Below, piece by piece: positions 13,262-24,892 of a stretch of 64,000 bases of DNA (positions are counted from its first letter, which is position 1; the number at the start of each line of letters is the position of its first letter). Position numbers and translations under genes: made by a program. The stretch spans positions 1-64,000 of the forward strand of contig CAJNYU010002345.1 of NCBI GenBank assembly GCA_905331475.1, read 5' to 3'. The stretch is from Rotaria socialis (taxonomy: Eukaryota; Rotifera; Eurotatoria; Philodinida; Philodinidae). The notes under the pieces are model-generated. The model ran no database searches, was not told where the DNA came from, and saw only the letters and a list, made by a program, of their open reading frames with translations.

Positions 13262-15415
13262 CTGCTTATGTAAAGAATTTGTGGTGCACAAATAACCTTC
13301 AGGTTTTCTAGTCCAAGAGTTAATTTGAACTTGCGCATGTGTTTCAAGAAATACCCATTGTTGACCTTTAGTTAAAAATCTGTATGGATCACGTTTACCA
13401 TTTCCAACTTCTTTCCCTAAAATTATTTTATTTAAAAATTTAATAAAATGATAATGAAAATAAAAACAAACATATTTGCTGTGCTCGAACAATAATTGGC
13501 AAATCATCTGGATGAACAAAATCAGAGTGTACATGACCAATGAGTTCATAAGAATTATAACCAAGAAATTCTCGAGCTCTAAAAAAATATTATTTCGAAA
13601 AATATAATAATAATAAAGAAAATAAGATTAATTTTGAATCAATGTGAATAAATCTTTCATGAAGATTTATATGAAGTGTAAATTGATTGATTAAATTTTT
13701 ATTATTAACAATAATGGTTCAATCTAATGTATTTACTTTAACAAGTGACATGAAATATTTTTCATCATTTTCTTGTTTTTCTTTATTAACTAAAATAAAA
13801 ATACCTATAAAAAATGATTTAATTATTTAAATATTTAATAGACTTTGTCGAAATGCTCCAATTATTGTACATTGTTCATATTGATTAGTTGTTGCTCGTC
13901 TCCAAGATACATCACATTTTTCTAAAACTAAAGTAATGAAAAACAACAAAATTTGATTTTTTAAATAATTTGGTTTTTATTTTATGTTTTGTTGAACCTT
14001 TGTGATCTTTTAAAAAGTAATCACGCTGTTGATCATGCTCTTGCGACAAAAGTAATTCGAATACAGAATGATGCATAAGTTTCTTCTAAAATATGTTTTT
14101 CTTTTTCGAAAAGAAAACGAAACTTTTTCTTGAAATAAATATTTTTACTTGTGAATAATACAGTAATGAACTTATATGATTTGATACATAAACTGTTTGA
14201 GCGTTATCTGGATCAGATTTAGTGACAAGCAAAAAGCAATTCATTGACTAAATTGATAAAAGAAAATAAATTTATGATTCTATTTTCATAACGACAAAAC
14301 GAAGAATTCTATTTTTTATTTTTACTTCGATAGCTGTTTGAATCCACTCTTCACTCATAACAATATTTGATGGTGGTTTCCAAGAAAACTTCACCATATC
14401 AGCTATGTCATCAGTTGTTGTTCGTGAACGTGATGAAGAAATATTTATTTCAATGATTAATTCTAATTAAACTCAATACCAATAATACTTATTAGATTTT
14501 TAACTTACACTATTTTAAATAATCATTATACACGATTGCATAGTGCATTGCATCATGTAATTAGAATAGTGAGAAATCATTTGTATTAAAGTTCATTTAA
14601 TACTCGAAAAGTTTACTATTCTTGACTGTTTTCTGCCTACAATGATTTAGTTTTATCTCATATGGAAAATTTTCTATATTTGATGATAAAAACGAAACAA
14701 TCTTTTTTTATTTGAGATAAACTAATTAAAACTATTTTAGGTTTAATAAAATTCTTTGACAAGCCTTCAAGAAATAACATAAATCTATTTTCGAATGATC
14801 TGATAACTTGATTGTTATTTTTAAAAAAGTCATAAAATATAGTTCATTAGTAAGGTTCTATCATTAAATCAAACACCAAAGCATTATAGTATGTGAAGTA
14901 TCAATCAAAAATGTTTTCAGCCTTTCCTAAGTTTAACGATTCTCCAAAGACAAATGTTCTGCGACAAAATCTCTTTCGATTTGAAATTATGTTCGTTGTA
15001 TAAATAACGATTTCAGCAAAATACAAGAATATTACCATCATGATGTTTTCTGAAATAACAAGCGGTTTCACGTAAAATAGAAGCTTTATCTAATTTATTT
15101 GTTTGTGGCGATGTTTTAGTTGTTTGATCATCTTGCAAAGATATTTTATCAATACTAAGAATTTCTTCTAAATTGCCAATTAATTGACTAAATAGATCAC
15201 GACGACGCTTTTCATTTTCATTTCGATATTATCGGCAAAATAATTCTAAATAATATGAAAGTAAAATACAAAATTTATCTTGTTTTTACCTTTTTGATGG
15301 CGAATGTTGTTTGAATCTTCACTAAAAAAGAATAATACAAAACATGTTCAGTTTTATTTTCAATATGAACAAACTTTGAATGTGTTCGTTTCAATTTAGT
15401 ATTTGTTGTATTCAT
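13262..15415 (-). pseudogene. CLOCK/NPAS2-like bHLH-PAS transcription factor, apparently decaying
   Basis: Exons can be followed from ATG 15415. Exon 1 is 15415-15375. Exon 2 is 15321-15290. Exon 3 (15245-15036) holds the bHLH: EKRRRDLFSQLI, then NKLDKASILRETACYFRKHH. Exon 4 starts at 14462 and carries FSWKPPSNIVMSEEW, followed by PAS-A exons at about 14247-14149, 14086-14000 and 13913-13850. PAS-B exons follow, with FLGYNSYELIGHVHSDFVHP and then YRFLTKGQQWVFLETH, a near-exact CLOCK signature. CLOCK heterodimerises with BMAL/CYCLE and drives circadian E-box transcription. Three lesions are seen: an in-frame TAA at 15231-15229 inside the basic region (position before YRNENEKRRR); a TGA at 13721-13719 at the start of PAS-B; and no GT donor after the exon ending FTLHINLHERFIHIDSK. 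All other junctions keep phase. An alternative splice using GTAAAT before the TGA would delete the first PAS-B strands and would not cure the TAA. Probably a dying paralogue; assembly error is possible. Confidence 0.75.
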
Positions 15416-17834
15416 ATTTAATCATTGATAAATATTTTTAATATCATTATCAAATAAAACTATCAATAAAGATCTATGACATGAAACGAAGAATACTTTA
15501 TGACGATTCATATTAACTAGATAAAGAACGTGAGACTAGTAGATATTTGCCGAACGAACAAAGCACCAATAAAAAATACGAAAAGCTCAAGTCATATGAA
15601 AAATAAACGAACAAACAAGAATATACAAAATGATCACAAGCATAGATAGAATGAATCATTTTTCAGTTTTTTTAATTTCATTTTAATCTTGAATTTAGAT
15701 GAATGTTTTATTAGTTTTTATTTCTTATTTGAGATAAAATTCGGTTAAATATTAAAAAGAAACAAATATCAAAACATAACTAATTCATTCATTTCAGAAT
15801 CATCTATTTCTATAGAAATTTTAAATCTTTCATTGGGAATTATTAAACAAAATTTAACATACAAAAGAAAATGATTCAGATACAATGAAACAAAACATTT
15901 GACAGGAAAAAATAGGTTCGTTGATTAAAATTTGTCTGACGCAAATATTTCAAATTGATCTATTAAAAAAAGAATGGTTTCTACAAATGAACTTCAGTGA
16001 CATGAAAATTATTTTCGTCCATTTGAATTGTTTATTCAAATTGATAACTCATCGTAGTCTCAAAGTAATTAACGTGAAATTAAATTTTTTACTGAATATA
16101 AACTATTAATATTGAATGTTCATAAATCAGATTTTGCTAAATTTTCTAATAATTTTATTTAGAAAATTTCAACTAATTCAATTAAAGGATTCGTTTTGGA
16201 AATAGAAGAAATTAATTAATATTTTCTATAATAAAATTTCCTTTTCTTAATCGAATTTATTTTCAGTTTTCTTTTTCTTCAACTAGAACAACTTAGTGTT
16301 AGCAAACTTCAACTGCACCCAATTTATGATGAAAATTTTTAAATAATATTTTCAATACCAAATCTCTGTAATATGCTGCGGTGCTTTTTTATTCCTTTTC
16401 GAAGTGGAAAAAACCAGAAATAAAAAAAATGATTGCTTCGTTTCTATCTAAGCTTTTATAAAAAATATACAATTGTCTTATATGTTTCTGTAGATCATGC
16501 AGATTTTCGATTGATTTTATTTTGTTTTATGATTGTGAAAATTTCAAAATATAAATTCATCTTAGATGAAAGTCGTTTTAGTTTAAATCGTTTTTACTGA
16601 TTCTTAAAGATAAAATAAAATAAAATATTTGAACTAAAATATATTGAATAGATTTTTTCATTATATTATCTATTTAATTGGAATAGATTTAAAATAATGT
16701 ACTGAAACTGATTACGTATATATTTGACTTAGCTTTAATATATCCCTTTCGATTTCTGTTTCCTAGCAATGAACAGATTTTCCATTTTATTTCTATTCTA
16801 TTGATGAAAATTATCTTGATTTGAATACTGTGAATGGCATGTAATAAATTTGAATTATTATAAAAAGTTAATCATAAAAGAGAATAAACTGGATTTGTAT
16901 CAAAATAAAATATTTTTTAATTAAATTATAAGATTTTCAATCTTCAAATCAATTAATTCGAATAGAAAATACAATAGGAAATAACGTTTTCATTCAAGTT
17001 GATATTAGCCGAAGAAATCATTTTTCTTTCATATTTTTTTATTCAAATCTAATTTGTACTACGATCAGATTTTATTTAAAAATAAGGTTTAAAAAACAAT
17101 CGAATCATCTTATTTTATAGTATTAAATTTTAAAGAATTTTTGAATTTAATTTTTTCTAATTATGTTCGTTTAAGAATAATAATTATGAAGTTCAAGAAA
17201 ACATTTCAGACATTATATCATATTTGAATTATTATCGATCATTGAATTTGATTAAAATATTTTCTATGATATTTTATTTTATTATTATTTAATAATTTAT
17301 TTAACTAATGAAATATTTCAAAGAAAAAACGCTAAGAATAAAAATTATTTTATTAAATGAAATATTTTTGTAGAAAATAAAAAAAGAATCAATCTGATTA
17401 AAGGTTTTACTGATTATTATTTGTTTTAATCGATTTATTTTAGTTTGAGAAAAAAATCTTGAAATAAGACTGACCAAATCATCTGTTCATAAGCATTGAC
17501 TCCTGTTTGCTTACCATCATGATAAAGTAGCAATTGATTCATAGAAAAACCTTAGGCAATGCTCTTATAAAATCGTATCCATTTATGAATATGCGTCAAA
17601 GAATTGGAATATTTGTTTCTGAAACAAGTTCTAATTAATGAAATAAAATATCATAAACAATAAAAACAAACGGAACCTAATAATTTTATCTCATCAATTA
17701 AAAGAAAACAAAAAGCTACCAATAAACAAGATACTATTAACATAAAAATCTTTCGTGTTTTTTTGTAAAAATTGTCTCTTGAATAGTAATTAAAACCAGA
17801 ACGAATTAAAAAGTAAATAAACAAATAAATAAAT
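15416..17834. other. Intergenic, no supported gene
   Basis: About 2.4 kb, very AT-rich. An open stretch at 15921-16109 lacks any family resemblance. No repeats recognised. Confidence 0.55.
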
Positions 17835-19708
17835 TCAATTTAATGATGGTTTAGCCTCATCGTCCCATTGCAATTCAATAGTTGGCCATTTTGTTCTTAA
17901 TACACCTGTTATTGGTAAATAACTTCCTAACAAAAAACAAATAATGGTACAAAAAAACAAAAGAATTTATATAAAATGAAACCTGGTTGAACGGGTGCAA
18001 CAGCAGAGATAGGCGTATCGTTTCCATAGCCATAGTCGGAAATATTAGCTTGAGCAGAAGCATAAAGAACTTTTTTATCTTTATTTGATCTTGGAAGACC
18101 ATTATAATGATAAATAATAAATGGTTTTCCATTCAATGGTCCTATTTGAGTACTATTGGAAAGTTTATATTGATCTTGTGGAAATAATTCTTTAAGAAAT
18201 GATGACTCAGTTATTATTTGTAAATTATCCGGATCCATTCGTAGCTTTAATTGATTTATTGTTTGATTTATTTTAATTATTGATGATTCGATTATTTCAG
18301 TAATTACTTGTTCAAGAAGTGAATTTGATATAAAACCATTTCTTTCCGTATCATATTTATGAAATACTAAATAAAATTTATTTAGAAAAGAAAAATTTTC
18401 ATCAATATTTTGAAAATTGTTTAGATTTTAGTTCATTCAAAACAGTTAATTTCAATCCTTTTTATTTGTAAAATTATTTCCTGTTCATTTTAATAATCAA
18501 AGCTAACAATAAAATTTCAATACTAATATGTTCTTAGTTGATTGTATTCATCCAACGATTATTTTTCTCTTGTGAATAAATATAACAAGTAAAAAATAAA
18601 ATCTTCTATGAAAAGTAATTGAAAAACAAATTTTATCCAAATGAATAAAATTAGTAAGAAGAAAATTTTTCTATAATTTTAAACACTGTGAAACATAACA
18701 AATAAATTCTCTTTGTTTTCTACTGGTTTGATGCTTAAAATCTTTTATTAGTCCGAAGAGATTTGAAAGAAAACAAAAAAAATGAAACTTTTCTGTTTAT
18801 GAGTAATATTTGATCAACTTACTTTTTAAAGCTTTTTTCAATGGGGTTTCATCATCTTGTTCAACCAAAGCTTGTTCTCTTGAAAAAATCACAGTTAAAT
18901 GTGTTTCAGATCCAAGAATCCAAATAGGACTTTTAGGATTTTTTAGGAACCAACCAACTTCCATTAAACGATAAATTTCAAGTGATGATAAAAATCCAAT
19001 AGAAGCTTGTTGATGAATTCCATATAATTTTAAACCAGAAATATCTTTGTCACCATCAAAACAATGTGGTGTAGCAAAACCAGTTATTAAAAGATTAGTT
19101 AAACATTGACTACCATGTCCATGTGCAATATCAATTAAAGGTAATGATGTTTCATCATCAATTTCTTTTTTTAGTAAATCAATTGTTTTTGTCATTAAGC
19201 ATGAATAAAGAAAAAGTAAAACACCATATGAATTTTTCCACATTTGAAGACGTGAAAAAACTATTTCTTTTAAATCAATATTGGATTGACATACATTAAA
19301 TTTTATTTCTTCATGAAATTGATTTACTGTTAAATTATCTTTTTGTTTTTCATAATGAAAATTTGCCAAATAAACTTTATTATTTGATGGTGATAATAAA
19401 TGTAAAATAGAAACAAGAGCATTTAAAAAATGTAGATCAATTTCATCGGATGACGCTTGACGCCAATCATATTGACATCGTTTACAAAATATTAACTCAT
19501 TTAATAAATGTGCTTGAACTGTTGTTAGCACAGAACATGGACCACCTTCATATTGAATTAATGCAGAAGGTTCATCATTAGAAAATTGAAATCTCTGTGA
19601 CCAACGTTCAAATATTGATTGCTCGATATTATCTCCCCAAACTAATTTTCTTAATTCACATGGTAATTTTATCATTTCTTGAGATGAACTATTTGAATTC
19701 GTTACCAT
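17835..19708 (-). CDS. MINDY3: MINDY3-type K48-specific deubiquitinase (3 exons, 453 aa)
   Basis: Exons 19708-18823, 18366-17983 and 17926-17835 join in phase to 453 residues, close to human MINDY3 (FAM188A/CARP, about 445 aa). Near the N-terminus ELRKLVWGD and YEGGPCSVLTTVQA carry the catalytic Cys of the MINDY fold. Later, PLIDIAHGHGSQCLTNLL, GLKLYGIHQQASIGFLSS and PIWILGSETHLTVIF match the conserved core, the last holding the catalytic His. The exon 1/2 junction restores an EF-hand-like segment (FHKYDTERNGFISNSLLE). The end (GVLRTKWPTIELQWDDEAKP) is the typical MINDY3 tail. The family trims K48-linked polyubiquitin. The start is supported by a polypyrimidine-AG acceptor ending one base before the ATG. 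The gene is intact and ends with TGA. High confidence. Confidence 0.95.
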
Positions 19709-19726
19709 TCTGAAAGGAAAAATGAT
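19709..19726 (-). promoter_or_regulatory. Splice acceptor abutting the MINDY3 start codon
   Basis: Reading the minus strand, a T/C-rich tract ends in CCTTTCAG, then a single A and the ATG. Such a site serves either a 5'-UTR intron or spliced-leader trans-splicing, which is known in bdelloid rotifers. The sequence alone cannot distinguish these. Confidence 0.55.
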
Positions 19727-22700
19727 TTAGTTTTTTCAGTGATTTGTTTGCTTTTCAACATTTTTCTTTCTTTTTTTTCTTTTCTTCAAGCTATTTTTCT
19801 TAAAGGTTAATTCAACTACCAATTATACTAATCAAATTTACTCATTGTAAATTTTTAAAAAATTTTATTTTATTTTTGTTGCTTCAAATTGATTTTGTTA
19901 TTAAAATGAAACAAAAATTAAATCCAATACGATTTTTCTATAGATGTCACTCAATCGCTGATAAGTTGACAGAAAGAAAGTTTGATGTCATATCTTATAT
20001 AAATCATGTTGTTTTGCTCATAAAAGAGGTTGAATCATTCAAGTTGAAAGAGAACTAAAGTGTTTCTCGCCATAACTCATGATAGAAACAATTGAAAAAC
20101 AAACATGCCAACTTAGTAATCATAAGTTAGATATAAATATTAAAACGTTTCCTGGACGGTTGATATTTTCTAAAATAGACGTCGATCAATTTCCCAAAAT
20201 CTTTTTCCCTACCATCAACTCATATATTCTTCATTTCAAATTCTTTTCTCCGGTCCTATTAGTAATAACGAATCTCTTCAATATAGACAATCATATGATT
20301 CCATGGCAGTTTTTTAATGTTTTCTTGAATTTCGGTCGAACTCACACGGTAAGAAACCGTAGTTTGTTCTAAAACAAACTTGAGATTTTCTTTTTAAAAC
20401 TTTTTAGCCTTTTTAGTTTCTATATTTGAGATTTTAGCTTTTGAGATCTTTAGACAGATATCTGTCTTCTAGATAAACCTATAGTTAGTTTGTTATTGTG
20501 CACAGCTTAATATTAATTATCGGCGAACAACTGTATTAGAGACGAAGGAAATATCGAGTTTTAATAAATGACATACAGGAACCTTCTACGTAATGATTGA
20601 AACAATAGTCATTTACAACTCCTCATCTAGGTAATTGCTCCTTTTATTATTTTTTCAAAATAAAATTACTATTGTTCAGTTTCGAACAAATAAGGATAAC
20701 AATTATATTGAATAAACTCTCATACAACATAATCTAAAATTAGCACATAAAATAAAATATCAGTTAAATATCCCCGAGCACAATTAAAAATAGTAAATAT
20801 TTATTTTAACAAAAGATATCGATTAATATTGATTTATACACTATGTTCTTACATTGAACACGATTTCATTTGAACATATGAGATTCAAATTCGTTATACC
20901 ATTTTATCAAATGAAAATATAGACAAATGCTCATTGTTCGAGAACAGATTGTGTGACGTTGTAATTAAACAAGAGAAAAAAATGAACTTATAAAAATTCT
21001 ACTATTATTATTTGAATCGACAACAAAACAAAATAACTATTACTAAGAAGAATATGTTTTGAAAGAAATCCGATATTGTCTGTCAACATAAATAAGACCT
21101 TCTCTCTTTCTCTTTTAACACCATGATTTTTCCATAGAGAACTTCGTTAAGACTTTCCAAAAGGAAAGAACATCAAATAATTGTAATTGATAGGAGGGGG
21201 GGGGTTCTTTCCGTACGATTAACGATCAGAATGGTGAGGCATATTGATATGACATTATGAATTATCCTTCTCTCTTTTTTTATATCTTAGAATAATCGAA
21301 TCAATCCTTTGATTAATTCTATTTTCATTTCATTAACCAATAAAGTTATGATATATGAGTGTTTCCGTGATTGAGTTTATTGTTTTCATAGTTGATATCG
21401 ATATATTTCTCAATACATAATGAAAAATTCTAATGTAGACAACGTTTATGCGAAATTTAAGTGGAAATTTTTGGCCTTCATACGATCATTTTCAATCAAA
21501 ATAGCACAAAACAAAATCATGAAGATGAAAATACATGACTTCAAAAACATAACCGAAATGACAACAAAACTGATAACAGCATCAACTTGTTATTAAAACC
21601 TATAAAATAATACTGATCGTCATAATATTCTAATTGAAATTCATAAAATTTATATCATTAACTACTATCTTCATTACATTTCAATGATATAATAACTATT
21701 AATAGAAACAATAGAAACGTATTGATATCAATTGAGAACCTAATAATTAGCAACTGCTCAAAAACTCGTCGTAAAAAGACCAAAAATTTCCATTTAAATT
21801 TCGAATAAACACTGCCCACATTAGAACTTTTCATTATGAATTAAATCTCAATATAGATACTCATCTTTCTCTTACATTCTCAACACATAGAAAAGTTCAT
21901 CGAATGATTAAAGTCAATATAGATTTTGAAGCATTATTTAAATACTTATCAAAAATAAATATTATTCATTGGCTAAAAACTTCATTTTCTTTCGTTTTTA
22001 TTTATTCTCTTTATTAATTCAATAGTCATATCAATTGAAAATAATGTATGCAATGAATAATCACTTGATAGAAATAATTTCATGTAGTTTTTCTTAAAGA
22101 AATAATCTTTAACATAATTAATAAATGTTTTATCTGCAAAAGTATAACTGTTATGATTGATTCTTTGAAAGAAAAAACATATTCAAATCATTTTAATCGA
22201 CTACAAGAGAAAGTTTTCCATTTAATAGGAGAAATAGATTAAGTTAAATGTTTACTCTTAAAGATTATAATTCTAAAATAATGATAGTTACTTTATCAAT
22301 TATGAAGTTGATCAGAAAAATAAAAGTTGAAATCATTTATTATTTTAACAAACCTGTAAATATTTGTTTACACATACGATAACCAAATTACGTTTTCATA
22401 TAATATCAACAGAAAAAAACTGTTTACTGTGGAAGAATAAATAAATAGAAGCTGATCTAATTTCAAATAATTAACTGTCGAAAATATTTTATTTTTTTCA
22501 TTGAGTTTATAATTGACAAGCAAAATATTAATCAATAACATATATCGACCGCTATGCCATCGATAGCTGTTTATTTTTTTACAATTTTCTCCTATCGCAT
22601 AATTAGATAAACGATAATGTGTCACATGAGAAAAATATTTGAAGACGAGTCTGAACGAGAGAAGTAAAATAAAAATTCGATTCGGGATTAAGAAAAGTCT

Positions 22701-23128
22701 TCTTTCTCGGAAAAACAAACAAAGGAAGAAATAGAAGAATTTTTGTTGCGCTCAACTCAAGCCTTCTCTCGATTATTTCCAGAGAAGAAAAGAAGCAAAG
22801 AAAAAAAAAGAAAAGAAAATAGTTTTTAATATTTATTTAAATCAGCTTTAATGTTTAGTTTTTAGCTAAATAATTGTTGAGAATATTTTGGAAAACGGGT
22901 AACTTAATTTTCTATGATTGAATATCAAGTTCAATTACTCGATTGAAATTTCTATGATGTTGAAAGATCGCCTGCTTTTTTTTCTTCTGTTTATTGATAC
23001 TATATAAGTGTTTTATGTGTTGTTTGTTTAGTTGGTGTCTAAATTTTCATAATAAATATTTGTTTGATTGAAAAATTCGATATTTAATTTGTTAGTAATA
23101 TAAAATCACAGAAAAAATAATAAATTAA
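19727..23128. other. Intergenic, no supported gene
   Basis: About 3.4 kb of AT-rich spacer. A run of ten G at about 21194-21203 is a conspicuous low-complexity tract. Open frames at 20079-20372 and 22368-22718 have random-like composition and no flanking coding exons. Confidence 0.5.
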
Positions 23129-24892
23129 TTATTTTGATAAATTTGTGTTCTCTAATGATGATTTTGAAATTTGATTTAAATTCTCATTATTTTTTATTGT
23201 TAATAATTGAATGGTTGAATTATTCATTTGAATATTTGTTCTATTGTATTTATTTGAATGTATCAATGTTGATGCAATAGAATTTCGATGTTCAACAGTT
23301 AAATATGGTAAAAACAAATTAAAATTATGTAAACCTAACATTTTTATTGCTGCTGAACGATAATGATTAACACCCAATATATATATGAAGAAATTAATAC
23401 CTAATGCAGTTATATTCATTAATTCGCTTAAACGTTTTAATATACGGATTATAATTAATGAACGAATATCGCAACGTTTATGATAACTTGGAAATATTAA
23501 TATTGATAATGTTTGAACAATTGCATGAGGAAAATATAAAATTAAAAACATAATTGATACTAATGTTAATGTACGAGTTAATTTTGATCTTAGATGTTCA
23601 TTTTTTTGTCCAACTATTTGTCGACGACTATGAACAAGTTTTAGTATTGCTTTTAAAAAGAAATGAAAGAAAAATATTTATTGGTTTAAAACAATACAAC
23701 TATTTCACCTGTATTACTTGCAATTAATATAATAGCTGGAATTAATGTATAACAAAATAAATGAAATATATATATTTTCCATTTAATATAAAACAAAAGT
23801 GTAAGATGACTAAGATATGGTGATGTTCGACATTGACAGAGAAGACGTTTTGAGATATGATTCGATTTTGTTTCATTTAAATTTAAATTTCCAATAAAAG
23901 CAGCACTATGTTGATAACCAGGTTTTCGACAAATCCATTCTTGATAAAGTAAATGTGGAATATTTATTAAAAGTGATAAAATTATCAATAAAAATATAAT
24001 TTTTTTTGCACATTTTGAATTACAAATACGACGTGACAAATTTGGCCATCGCTTTGCCCATGGATCACAAACAAGAATTAAACGGTCAAATGTTAAACTA
24101 ACGATTGTCCAACAAGAAAGTAATATTATAACATGATTTAAATATTCATATAATTTACAAACAATTGATGAACGAAAATTTAATAAATTTATTGAAAATA
24201 AATAATAAAATAAATCATGTAATGATTGAATACATTCAAATAATAACGATAAAAAATCAAATATTGCCAATGATCGAAGATATTCAACAAATGAATGTTG
24301 TGGTAAAGCAAAATGACACACAACCAAAAAACATATTATATTACCAATTATACCAATTATACCAAATGATAATGTACCTAGTGCATATTTTACTTTTTAT
24401 TTGATAAAAATTTTAAATTCGGCTATCATAAATATCATTCACGAAAAAGATTTCTTTAATTTGTACTTTGATAAATAAACTATTTTGAAAAAATTTAATA
24501 ATATACTACAATGCAATAATAAAACTGTCAACTCAGGATAAGAGTCATTTATATCATTTCTTCAGAATTATTACTTGGTAAGAAGATAGTCATGTCGATT
24601 ATTATTGTTTCTCTAATAACAAAGTTTTTTCTTTTTTAAATAAATAGTATTTATTATTCTCAAATAAAATTCTCGATTTCTACTTAATTGATAGATTATT
24701 ATTTTCTATATTTATCAATGTAAATTCGAGTTGAAATAATCAAAAGTATTCTATCTTATAAAAATAAAATAAAACTGAAGTCTTACCAATAACATTAGTC
24801 CACCACCACCATGAACCTGCATCATCATCCATAGCTTGATTTAATATTGTTGCCGAATAATTTTTTCTTTGGAGTTCTGCTGAACAGTTCAT
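23129..24892 (-). CDS. Class A (rhodopsin-like) peptide-type GPCR (3 exons, 431 aa)
   Basis: Exons 24892-24787, 24377-23709 and 23649-23129 join in phase to 432 codons. Exon 1 gives an extracellular N-terminus with an NYS sequon and the run SWWWWTNVIG. TM1 holds the conserved Asn (FGIIGIIGNIICFLVV), TM2 the Leu-Ala-x-x-Asp-like SLAIFDFLSLLFE, and TM3 ends with WTIVSLTFDRLILVCDP, a DRL variant of DRY. TM5 ends in ASNTAILKLVHSRRQ across the last intron. TM6 contains FLILYFPHAIVQTL and TM7 NITALGINFFIYILGVNHYR, an N-x-x-x-Y form in place of NPxxY. Such variants are common in the FMRFamide/peptide-receptor-like sets of rotifers and other protostomes. The tail is Ser/Asn-rich. The ligand cannot be inferred. 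Intact. Confidence 0.88.

Noticed and set aside
13581..13740. A 13-base intron (GTAAATACATTAG) that would remove part of the CLOCK-like PAS-B stop region
   Set aside because: Far too short to splice and it would shift the frame away from the conserved PAS-B sequence.
20079..20372. 97-codon plus-strand frame
   Set aside because: No family resemblance and AT-rich codon use typical of chance open frames.
22368..22718. 116-codon minus-strand frame
   Set aside because: Phe/Leu/Ile/Tyr-rich random-like composition, no flanking exons or motifs.
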